DNA from: Furcasterigmium furcatum
Taxonomy: Eukaryota; Ascomycota; Sordariomycetes; Glomerellales; Plectosphaerellaceae
Assembly: GCA_001599815.1 (NCBI GenBank)
Contig: BCIA01000003.1
Span: 3,906,001-3,970,000 of the forward strand
DNA length: 64,000 bases
Direction: 5' to 3'
The position numbers and the translations under genes are program-made. Positions 45,301 through 57,300 of this stretch are shown piece by piece; the stretch's first letter is position 1, and each line of letters starts with the position of its first letter. A model generated the notes under the pieces. The model saw only the letters and a list, made by a program, of their open reading frames with translations. It made no database searches and was not told the origin of the DNA.

Positions 45301-48300
45301 TCAACCTGGTCAGGCCGACACCTGTCAGCACCCCGAACCCGGAGAAGCAGGATCGGTGTGCTCCTCGCGATGCGCCAACCAAAGAACCGTCTTCCGAGCC
45401 CAAATCTGTTCCAGATATCATCATTGGCCCCAGAGGCGAAGTCATCCAGTCGCCTTCTACCCCCAAGTCCGTCACTTGGGGCGAGAACGAGACGAAAAGC
45501 TTCGAGCCCGAGAGCCCTGAGCCGTCCCACAGCGACGACGGCGAGAAAGAGGCCAAGCCGAGGCCCAAGATCAGCAAGGGCAGCGGATGGGGTATCCTGG
45601 CTGGCGTTCTCGCCGGAGGCGCCATGCTGGCCAAGAGTGACGAAGATGAGACCAAGAAGCCCGAGGATGAGACGTCCAGGTCGCTGGTCGACGAGCCGCG
45701 ATCTTCCGAGCGCCGGACCTTTGCGGACGAGGAGGAGGAGCCGCCTGTGCCTGGTCCGAAGCCCGCCAGCCCCAGCATCGCGGACGTCTCGCCTATGCCC
45801 GGATCTTTTGGCAACGACAACGAGTTTGCGGCTGTCTTAGCTGCGGGCTTGCAAGATACCGGATTCGACCCCAATATTGTCATCGACGACCCTGTTTACC
45901 GGCGAAGAGACAGCCCTCCTGGCTCTAACGGAGAGTTCTACCATCATCCGACCGCTGAGACCGTCACCGACCTTGGCGTGTACGAAGAGGCCTCACGTGA
46001 TCGTTCCGCCCCGGATGCTGGCTATGTCATCGACGAAGTCGGCGATGCTCCCGCAAAGGAGCAGGACCCTGAGGATGACTGGGCCAGCTCCGCGAAGCTC
46101 AGCAAGAAGGAGCGCAAGAAGCGGGAGAAGGCTGCCAAGCGCCAAAGCACCGAGGGTGACGATGATGTCTTGCAGTCTTGGGAAGAACAGGTTCCGGAGC
46201 CTACTCCTGAGGCTCCCGCCGAGCCCGTCGAGGAGGTGCCGTTCGAGAAGCTCAGCAAGAAGGAGCGTAAGAAGAGGGAGAAGGCTGCGGCTAGAGATGT
46301 CGTTGTCGTGCAGGATGAGCCACCTTCTGCCGGAACGCCTGATGACTGGACGTCCAGCCAGCCTGCTGATCCTGTAGAGGATGAGTGGGCGGCCCCTACC
46401 AGCTCCAAGAAGAAGAAGAAGAAGGGCAAGAAGTCTGCTGATGTCAGCGAGGACTCCGAGGAGAGGACCGTGTCTGTTCCTGTGGATTCTTTTGATGATC
46501 TCCAGACGACACGCCAGGCTGAACCCGAGCTAGTCGCTGACGAGTGGGACTTGCCCAAGAAGTCGAAGAAGAAATCGAAGCGCGACTCTGGCGCCTTTGA
46601 CTCGCCGTCACGCCCGGCTTCTGAGGTATCGGTTGGTAGCAGCAAGAAGGACCGCCGGAAGAGCAGCGACTACGCCGAACCCGACGATTACGTGAACGAA
46701 GGCGATGGGGATCCTCCAGACAGAGACAGAAGCCGACACTCCTTCATGGACGACCGCGACGTGACCTCTGTTGTCTCCGACCCCTCGTCCAGGTATGATC
46801 GCCACGAGCGCCGATACAATGGCACCCGCTACGACGACGACGACACGAGGTCCGTCACGTCCTTCGCTTCCGCTCCCGACGGACGCAAGAGCAGCAGCAA
46901 GGATGCCAAGCGCAGCAAGGGCCTTGAGAAGCGCAGCAGCGGCTCGTTCTTCGGCATCTTCGGCCGCAACGGCTCTGACAGCAAAGAAGAAGACCAGAAA
47001 CGCAAGTCCGACAAGGACCAGCAGTCTTTTTTAGATAATGCCGGCACTCTTGGCGCGAGTGTCGGCTTGGCAGGTGCGGCGGCGGCCCTGGGCTACGCTG
47101 CGTCTCGTCATAATGCCACCGATGCTCCTTCGGAGCAGGAGTCGTTCGACGCTCAGGACACCCGGGAGCTATCCGCCGGCTCCCGGGCGCGGGGCGTCGA
47201 CTATATCGACCCTGAGATCATCGCGAGGACCATCAAGCCAGCCATTGATCCGCAGTACGGTGATCTCCTACCACTGCCTCCGAGCGAGCCCAGCTCTCCT
47301 AAGAAGGAACTCAGCGACGAGGACCTCCCGGCTCTGCCTGAGAGCCGGCCGGAGACGCCACCGGAGGAGCGTAACCGCCTGCTCCAGAAGCCTACGCACG
47401 TCAGGCGGCGGAGTGCCCATGACACACCGGTGAAGAGCCCCAGCCATACGGCTATTCCTCTCCAACTCCGCTTGGGCCAGCGTTCCACTCCTTCGTCGCC
47501 GGGCTTTTTCAAGTCGTCGCCGATAGCGTCGCCGGAGATTGTGTCCGTCCCAGAGCTCGCAACCCCGAAACGTCCAACGCGACCGACGTCTTGGGACAAC
47601 AGCAGGGAAATCAAGCCACTGTACCTGCTTGAGCACTCACGTTCGCATGATCGTGATGATGGGTTCGCCTTGGAGTTGCCCGAACTGCCGCCGAGCGAGC
47701 CGTCTGAGTCCTCTAGACAGTCTCCGGCCCCGGGTTTTGAGAGCCACGACACCATGGCTAAGGAGCTGACGGAGGATGCTCCACTGAGCAAGGGGCTGCG
47801 CCTGGACACCGACCAGCTTCTGCACTCTGGGTCACAAGAGACCACGCCCAAGGCTGAGGTGCAGCCCGAAGCTCGCGGAATCGACGTCCACTCTGCACTT
47901 TTTGACGATGTTCCTCTCCCCATCGCCGAAGAGGTCAAGACCGGTAACCGCAGCCTAGTGCCCGATGACGAGCTTGTCGAGCTCCCGCCTCTACCGCAGA
48001 GCACCTCGAAGTCTCCAGATCTCGAAGCAGAGAAAGACGACCCCTATCCTGTTGACCCAATGTCGAAGGATCGAAACTCGTATCTCCTCTACTCGACCCC
48101 GCCTTCTATCAAGAAAGGCCTTCCGCAGGATGTTGCGGACCAGTCTCCTGATGCGACTCCCAGTAAGCGTGCACCTGTCGATGTCATGAAGGACATCCAG
48201 GAAGAGACCACGGACGATGCAGAGCCTCGCAAGTCCGGCATCTGGAAGGCCGTTGCCGGTGTCGCGGCTGGTGGTCTGGCAGCTGCGGGTCTCTGGGCCG

Positions 48301-51300
48301 CTGCTGACAAGAAGGACGAGAAGAGCTCTGAGCGCGAGCTGCCCGTCGATGAGCCCGAGGCTGCCGCCGGTCAGGAGGTACAGGCGGAGCCTACGGAGGA
48401 TGACTGGAGCACGCCCACGCCTACCAAGAAGAAGAAGGGCAAGAAGGGAAAGAAAAGCAAGGAGGTTGCGGTGGAGGAGCCTGTGGAGGTTCCCGCGCCC
48501 CTTGTTGACCCCGTCCCCGCCGTTGAGGAGCCCCCCGCTGCCGAGCTGGGTCCTGAAGACGTTCCCCCTGAAGCGATCGCCGAAGCCCCCCAGCCTGTCG
48601 AGGACTTTGTCGAGCCGAAGCTGTCCAAGAAAGACAAGAAGAAAAAGAAGAAGGCCCAGGCCTTGGATGACTGGACAGTTGAGGAGCCGCAAGAGGCACC
48701 CAAGTCGCTCGATGATGCCGAGCTCCCTGCCGTGGATCCTGCACCTGCCGAGGTTGTCGTGGATGACGTGCCGACGCTCCCGGCGCCCGAACCCCCTGTG
48801 GATGACTTCGCTCCTGTTTCGAAGAAGGACAAGAAGAAGAAGAGGAAGTCGCAGGGCTGGGGTGACTCGACACCTGAGGAGCCACAGGAGACTGCCAAAT
48901 CGCTCGATGATGCGGAGCAGCCTGTGGTAGAGGCCGGCGTCGTCGATGTACAAGCTTCGCCAACAGAGTCTACGGAGTCTCCAGCCCCTGAGACTGAGTT
49001 TGTTCCTCTTTCCAAGAAGGACAAGAAAAAGAAGAGGAAGTCTCAATCTCAGGGCTTGGATGACTGGGATGCCGTCGCTGAGGAGCCACAGGACGCCGCC
49101 AAATCGCTCGATGATGCTGAGCAGCCTGTTGCGGAGGCCGAGGTCGTCGATGAGCAAGCTACGCCAGCAGAGTCTCCAGCCCCTGAGACTGAGTTTGTTC
49201 CTCTTTCCAAGAAGGACAAGAAAAAGAAGAGGAAGTCCCCATCTCAGGGCTTGGATGAATGGGACGCCGTCGCTGAGGAACCGCAGGAGGCTTCGAAAGC
49301 TCTTGACATCGCTGAGCAGCCTGCTGTCGAACCCGCCACCGATGCTCTTGACGCTGGTGATTCGACGCCTACGGAGCCCAAAGCCGTCGAAGATGTCTTT
49401 GCTCCCATTTCGAAGAAGGACAAGAAGAAGAAAAAGAAGGCGGCTGCTTTGGAGCCCGAATGGGCTGCCGATGACGCGACAAAGTCACTTGATATCGACC
49501 AGCCTGCTCCCGAGCCAGTTCCCGAAGTCCTCGATCTTGGAGAGATGACGCCCACGGAGACGAAGGCCCCAGAAGACGACTTTGCTCCGACCTCCAAGAA
49601 GGACAAGAAAAAGAAGAAGAAGGCTCAGGCAGCATGGGACGATTGGGGAGCTGAAGAACATCAAGACACTTCGAAGTCCTTGGATTCAAGTGAGCTGCCA
49701 GCCGCTACATCTGGCTCAAGCGACATCATCGCGGCCAGCGAGACCACACCAATTGAGCCGCTGGCCGCTGAAGATGAATTCGCCCCGGTGTCCAAGAAGG
49801 ATAAGAAAAAGAAGAAGAAGACTCCAACCTTGGAGGACATCTGGGCCGCGGAGGAGCCGCAAGAGTCAAGCAAGTCACTTGATGTGGCTGACCCGGCCAT
49901 TGAGACTGTATCTGACGGTATCATTCCCGCCAAGCCAGAAACGCCAGTCGAACATCCGCCCGCGGACGATGACTGGGCGCCCGCCTCTAAAGCGGACAAG
50001 AAGAAGAAAAAGAAGGGCAAGAAGGCACCGGCTTGGACCGACGAAGAGCCGACGACTTCAGAGCCCGTGTCCGCTGCGCAGTCTGCGCCGGGATCCCCCA
50101 AGATCGAAGTAAACGCCGGGCCTGCTCAACCAGAGGACTTGCCTTCAGAGTCTGCCAGGACGCCAGTCATGCCAGCCATTACCGAGAGCTCTGATCTCGG
50201 CACCCGCACACTGTCTCCCTCTCTCGGGGCTCCTATGCTCTCTGGCTTTTCTGAAGAGAGCAAGGAGGACCTTGAGTCTGTGTCGAACTGGGAAGATGCC
50301 CAGGATACACAACCCACCGAGTTGTTCCACGATAGTTTCGACCAGCCTCACTCTACCGATGCCCTGCACGTCGAGGGCTCGATCAAGGACGATGCCTCGG
50401 ATGTCTTCTTCGATGCCGATTCACAGACCGGCAGGGAGACACCCGACGAGTTTGCACGTTCTATAGATGATTTTTTAGGCGGTGATTCCGAGGCTACCCC
50501 AAAAGTCTCGGCCCAGGTGCCCCTGGACCAGCCCGAAGCTTTGGATTTGGCGTCGTCTGATCCAAAGGCTGAAGAACCCGTTGAAGCTGATCCTTTGTCC
50601 GAGGACACCTGGGCGAAGCCTTCGAAGAAGAGCAAGAAGAAGAAAGGCAAGAAGGCTGAGGCTGAGGCTATTGTGCCTGAGCCCCAGCCCGCCGACGACG
50701 CTATGTTGTCGGCCTCGGCTTCTTCTGCTCCGTATTCGACAACGGAACCTTTGGAACACCACGCAGCTTCAGACATCCCGGGCACCCCGACTGAGACGAT
50801 CACTGAGGAACCGGCTCCTTTGGACAAGACGGCACCTGCAGAAGACGAATGGTCGTTCACCCCTACCACCAAGTCGAGCAAGAAGCAGAAGAAGAAGAGC
50901 AAGAAGGGTGCTGTTTCTGATTCTTTAGGTATGGACGACGAAACGACTGAGATCGCCGCACCCATCGAAGAGGAGGCCAGTCCGCTACCCACCGAGACTC
51001 CTGCCGAAGACATGGGTTTGACATCACGCGAAGCCCCGGTTGCCGAGGACCCTGAGTTCACGACTGCCGACAAGGGGAAGAAGAAAAAGAAGAAGAACCG
51101 CAAATCCGTTGCGTTCGACTTTGAGCAAGACGGTCCTTCTGATTCCCTTCAGGACTCCTCTGCCCAGGACTCGCAACAAGAGGCTGCGTTGGATGTTCGT
51201 CCGATCGCGGCCGACACACAGCCAAGCGAGCGAGAGATCGGAGCCGAGACGCCCGGAGACCACAATGAGCTCACTGCAGAAGCCCCCTCGGAAGCCGAGG

Positions 51301-54300
51301 TGCGTCCTACGGGCGGTGACGACGACCTCCTGCCCCATCTGGAGCAAGCTGGAGGCGGTGAGGCTACTGGGGCCGTCGAAGACCTTGGTGTGGCGGACCG
51401 ACCCGAAGCCCCCGGCGATTTGACAGCCCATCTGGACGAGCCAGTCCCAGCCGACCCTGCAGCCCCTGTAGATGACGCGCCGCATCTTGAGCAGGAGAGG
51501 AGCCTGGATCCGCAGCACGACAAATCGCTTGAAGCCACGCAAGGCACGGATGCCCAAGCTGTGGATCCCGCACTCACCGACTCCGAGCAGGGGGCTGGCG
51601 CTCCACAGGAGCTCCCCGGTCCGGCCTTGGCGGACGCCAGTGTTACTTCAGAGCTTCCCCAGCAGGACCGGAGCTTGGGTGAGACATTCGATCCGGCCAT
51701 TACGACTGAAGCGTCGACGGAGGGCGACATGGCTGTGTCTGAGGCTCTCCCTGCCCGCCCGGACGACGAGTGGCAGGAGACAACAACAACCCTTAAGAAG
51801 AAGGGCAAGAAGGACAAGAAGAAGCGACAGTCCCTTGCGTTCGCGGACGAGGAGCCCTCGGAGGTGTCCCCTCCTGTTCAGGACGTCCCCGTCGTCGAGT
51901 CGGCAGAGCCTGTTCTGGAGCAGATTGCGGCTGAGGCCCCCAAGGACGACGATACCTGGTCCGAGTCTGTGTCTACTGGCAAGAAGGGCAAGAAGAACAA
52001 GAAGAAGAAGGGTTCAAGCGCCTTTGCCTGGGGCGACGAGGCCGATGCCAGCCAGGCCGCAGATGAGCAGGCCCAAGAGACCGCTCAGCCAGAAGAGACA
52101 CCTCTACCTGAGTCTACGCCTGTTGACGAGCCGATATCGACCATTGCCCCCACGGTTGAGGAGGACACACCGGCAGTTGCAGCTGAAGCGGGCGATGATG
52201 AGTGGGCTACACCACTAACAGGCAAGAAGGCCAAGAAGAACAAGAAGAAGCAGGGTTCCAGTGCCATCAGCTGGGACGCGCCTGAGCCTGAGCCTGTTCA
52301 ACCCACTCAAGAAGAGTCGAAGTCTCTCGATACGCCCTCGGAGGAGCCACCTGCAGAGGAAGCAGCACCGGCAACCGAGTCTCAACCAGAGCCTGCGCTC
52401 GAAACATCTCTCGACGAGCCGCCTACAACAACCCCCGCTGAGGCTGAAGAGGATGCGTGGGCCGTCTCAGCGTCTTCGAAGAAGGGTAAAAAGAACAAGA
52501 AAAAGAAGGGTCTTCCCGCTTGGGATGATGCTGAACCCGCCCCTCTTGAAGAGCCGCAGTCTTGGACTGAGGCTGCTGAAGCTCCTGCGCAACCAGAAGA
52601 GCCCACGTCCTGGGACACTCCTGGCTTGACTGACACTCAGCAAGAGAGATCCATTGCAGTCGAAGGGCCTCTTTCAGAGGCAGCCGAACCAGCCGCTGAC
52701 GCGCCGCCAACTACTGAGGAGTCGCCAGTCGCCGCCGCCGAGGACGAATGGGGCACCCAGCCCGCCGGCAAGAAGGGCAAGAAGAACAAGAAGAAAAAGG
52801 CTGCGGCACTTGATGCTTGGGACGAGCCAGAGCCTTCTGCTAGCGTGGACGAAGCCGGCGCCGAACCATCAATAGAGACCTCTTTCGAGACTGCCGAAGC
52901 CACTCCCGTCCAGGAGGACGACACCTTCGAGCTGCCTGGATCCAAGAAGTCCAAGAAGAACAAGAAGCGGCAGAGCCTCCTCGCTGCCACCCCGGATGAG
53001 TCCGCATCCCAGTCAGAGCCTCAGCCTGAGGAGTCTGGTGAGCAGGCCAAACCTGAAGCTGCCGCCGATGATGAGTGGTCCGTCGAACCAGCCGGCAAGA
53101 AGGGCAAGAAGGGGAAGAAGAAGCGTCAGAGTCTCACCTTCGATGATCTCGGAGAGACTCCGAGCGAACGTCTTGCTGATGTCCAGGCTGAGGCACCTCA
53201 AGATGAGGCGTCTAAATCTGTCGAGTTTGCTGAGGGCCAGCCACCAGAGCCCTTGGATGTTCAGGTTGCCGCCGAGGAGCCAGCACAAGAACCGGCGGTC
53301 GACATGCCCGTACCCTCGACAAACGAAAACGCGGAGGAGGCCGCCGCGCCGGCCTTGGACGAGGAGTTCTCGGGCTCAACCAAGAAGAGCAAGAAGAAGA
53401 AGAAGAAAGCCTCGCCTTTCGATGACTTCCAGGATCAGCCTGAAGTCTCGGAAGCCCCTGATTCCCTCGAACCCGTTGCTGAGCCGCAAGCTGAAAATCT
53501 CTCTCCGCAGCCTGATGCGCAAGACGAGATTCCAAACCCTTCAGAAGCAGAAGCCAAGCCGGCGGACGAGGAGGATTTCGGCTTTGTCTCGAAGAAGTCC
53601 AAGAAGGAGAAGAAAAAGAAGAAGGGCCTTGCGCGCGAGGAACCTTCTGACTGGACTGCCGAAGCCAAGTCTGCTCCTCCTTCGCAAGGGGGCAACGCTG
53701 GGTTTGAAGAGAAGCCTTTTGAAGACGCACCCACCTCTGGTGCTGACGAGCCTTTTGCTCCTTCGACCGAAGAAGAGTTCTCTTCGAGTAGCAGCTTGAG
53801 CAAGAAGGACAAGAAGAAAAAGAAGAAGGGCCTGCTTGCTGCTGCTCTCACTGCTTCCCTCCTCCCCGAGGTTGCCGCTGGCACTTCTGTCGACGAGGAA
53901 CAGGCGAGAAGTGTCACGTTTGATGAGCCCAAGGATGAAGCGCCTGTTCACCCTGACACTTCGGCCGGGCCAGTCCCTGAAGCTCAGCCTCTGGATGATG
54001 TAGTTGCCGAGGCTGGGGCCAACGACAGTGTTCCTCCACCCGAGCAGACTGAAGACCTCGCCAAGGATGCTCCGGTTGTTGAGGTTTCGACACCAGTTGA
54101 GGAACCTACCAATGCGGAGGAAGAGTTTTCGTTCATGCCCAAGAAGTCGAAGAAGGACAGGAAGAAGAAGGGCAAGTCCGCCAACTTGACAGAGACTGAA
54201 GCCGAGCCAGCGCCTGAGCCAGCGACAGTTGCCGAGGCTTTCGCCACCTATGAAGCTCCAGCAAGCTGGGCTGACGAGGTTGAAGAAGCTCTTGACCAGG

Positions 54301-57300
54301 ACCCGATGCCTGAACAGGTCAGCTCGCGAGAGGTTCCCGCAGATGCCAGCATTTCGACAGCAGACGATCCCACACAGCAACCACAGGAGGCAACAGCCCT
54401 GCCCGAAGAGGAGTTCACGTTGACTCGCAAGAAGTCCAAGAAAGACAAGAAGAAGAAGGGCAAGTTCGCAGACAATGCTGAGTCAACTTCTGACACCGCA
54501 ACCCCGGCTGTTGTGGAAGAGATCCCGACCTTTGACGAACCCAAGCTCGATGAGCCCCCTGTCCAGGACGACATCGTGGCACTCCCTGTTGAAGGGGATC
54601 AATCCGAAGCTGTGGTCCCTGACGATGAATTCTCGTTCTCCTCCAAGAAGACAAAGAAGGACAAGAAGAAGAAGAAGGGCCTCAGCCTAGCCGAGATCGA
54701 GCCTCCATCGGAAATCGCGACCCCAGCTGATGAGCCACCGACGACGGAGCCTGTGCCTCTGGCTTCCGAGGAAGCGGTGCCTCTTGGAGAGTCTGGTTTG
54801 GAGTCGGCATCCTTCGACCCTGTTTCGTCGACTCCGGCTGCCACAGATGAGTGGCCCTCGGACGCTGTTGTCCTGAAAAAGTCGAAGAAGGACAAGAAGA
54901 AAAAGAAAGGCATGCCACAAGACGATATCGAGACATCGACAGACAGCCCGGCACCTGAGGAACCTGCCGCCGAAGAAACAGTCAGCAATGAGCTCCCCGC
55001 TCTCGACTCGCCACTCCCCGAGACTGAAATCACTCCTGGTGCGGCCACTGAAGTGCAGCCAGCTGCGACTGAAGAGTGGCCCGAAGAGACATTCATTACA
55101 AAGAAATCGTCGAAGAAAGACAAGAAGAAGCGGAAATCCAAGCTGCAGGATGACAATGACACTCCTTCAGGAGCTGCCACGCCCGCCGAGGAGGTCATGC
55201 CGCAGCCTGAAGACAACAACACTCCGACAGACAAGGATATCTCCGTCGACGCAGCCGTCCCAGAGACTGTCCCTGAAAGGGTAGTCGAGCCTCAAGAGTC
55301 TCTTCCCGAAGATCAAACCGAAGCCCCCCTACCGGAGACTACTCCCATCCTAGAGCCTGAGCAAGTCAGTGCTCCTCCCGAGCAGCCGGAAGAGTGGCCG
55401 GAAGAAACTTTCGTCCTCAACAAGTCAAAGAAGGACAAGAAGAAGAAGAAGCGAGCCAGCCAATTCGAGCCCGAATTGGAGCCCGAGCAAGTTGCTCAGA
55501 ACGACACTCAAGCGGATGCCCAGGAGTTGCAGCAAGATCCTCAGGTGCGGGATAGTAGCCACGAGGCGCCCCTCGAGTCGGCAGTTACCGGGATGCCAGC
55601 CGAGGAGGCCCCTGGAAGCACTGAGGAGTGGTCCGATTTCACTTCAACCAAGAAGGGGAAGAAAAAGAAGAAGGGTAAGGGTGTTGCTCTCACCGACTTC
55701 GAGCCCGAGGCTGCCCCTGAGCCTATCCCTGAAGCAACTCCTGCTGTGGAACCGCTTGATCCTCCGGCGGAGGCGTCTGAGGCACCTCGCGACGATATCA
55801 TGCCCGAGTCAACTCCACATATCGACCAGGATGTTGTCGCCGAGTCGGTCGAGCCTATTTCTGAGCCTACACAAGAATCCTCTGTCCCTGCCGATGAGTG
55901 GTCTGAGTCCACGACGAAGAAGGGGACGAAGGGCAAGAAAAAGGGCCAGTCGATCAGCCTTTGGGAGTCTGAGCCTGCTCCCGAGCCTGCCGATACAACC
56001 GAGGCCGCCATTGCCCCAGCCGATTCTGACCGTGCCCTGGATGTTGGCGAAACCGATGTTCCTGTTCTGGTCCAGGAGGGAGCTGCAGCTGAGGCCTTGG
56101 TCCCCGAGCCTGCAAAGGATCAGGTCGACATCACCGAAGAAGCACCTCCCGTTTCTGCAGAGGAGCAGCCCTCAACCACCGCCGATGAGTGGCCGGACTT
56201 CAGCACCAAGAAGAGCAAGAAAAAGAAGAAGGGCAAGGCCGCCATTGTTGACGCCGAGCCTGAACCTGAACCTGCGGCTGCTCCGGCCGAGCCCTGGGTC
56301 GCGCCAGACGACATCCCTCGAGATGTTGATGTGACCATGACCGACTTTTCTGCCCCAGCTGAGCCCGAACCCGCGCCCGCTGCTGAAGTCGAGCCACCTC
56401 CAACCGACGCACAGGAGCCCACCGCCGCGGACGATTGGTCCGACTTCGCTACTTCCACGAAGAAGAGCAAGAAGGGCAAGAAGAAGGCCAAGGCTCTTTC
56501 ATGGGGCGATCTTGAGTCGGCAGAAGAACCAAAGTCGGCACCAGAAGTCGAGCTTCCACCCATCCAAGACGCCGATACTGTCACAGCCCCAGTTGTTGAG
56601 GAGGATCAACCTATTCCAGATTCCGCTCCGCTGGTGCCTACCGAGGAGCAGCAGGCCGAGACCGTCGCCGAGGACTTCTCAGAGTTCACTCCCATGAAGA
56701 AGAGCAAGAAGAGCAAGAAGAAGGCTAAGGCTTTCTCGTGGGATGAGCCTGAATCTGCGGAAGAACCCAAATCAGCACCAGACGTCGACAGTACTGCAGC
56801 CCCAGCCATCGATTCTGATCAGCCCATTCCTGACACAACCATACCTGAGTCTACCCAGGAACAGCAGCCCGCCGCCGTTGCCGAAGAGCTCCCTGAGTTC
56901 ACTGTCACGAAGAAGACCAAGAAGGACAAGAAGAAGAAGGGTCGCCAATCTCTTGACCGGTTGGACGATGGCGACACTCCCGCCTCCACACCAGAAACTC
57001 CTCCACCAGAACAGGACGAGCCTATGCCCGATGCTCCTATTGTCGCTGGCTTGACCGACGCCTCAGCTCCCGAGTCCTCAGCTGCGGCTGAAGAGCCACC
57101 TCTGGACGCTCCGCGCAGCCCTGACAGTGCTGCTGTCGCAGCTAGCGAGCATCACCAGCTTCCTGACGCTGAATCCACACTGCCTATCGAGGCTGTGACT
57201 CCAGATAGTTCTGCCAAACACACCAAGCTTGTTACTGACGATGTGCCTCCAATCACTGAAGCACCTACTCAAGAAACGCAAGAGCAGGTTCAAGATTCTT

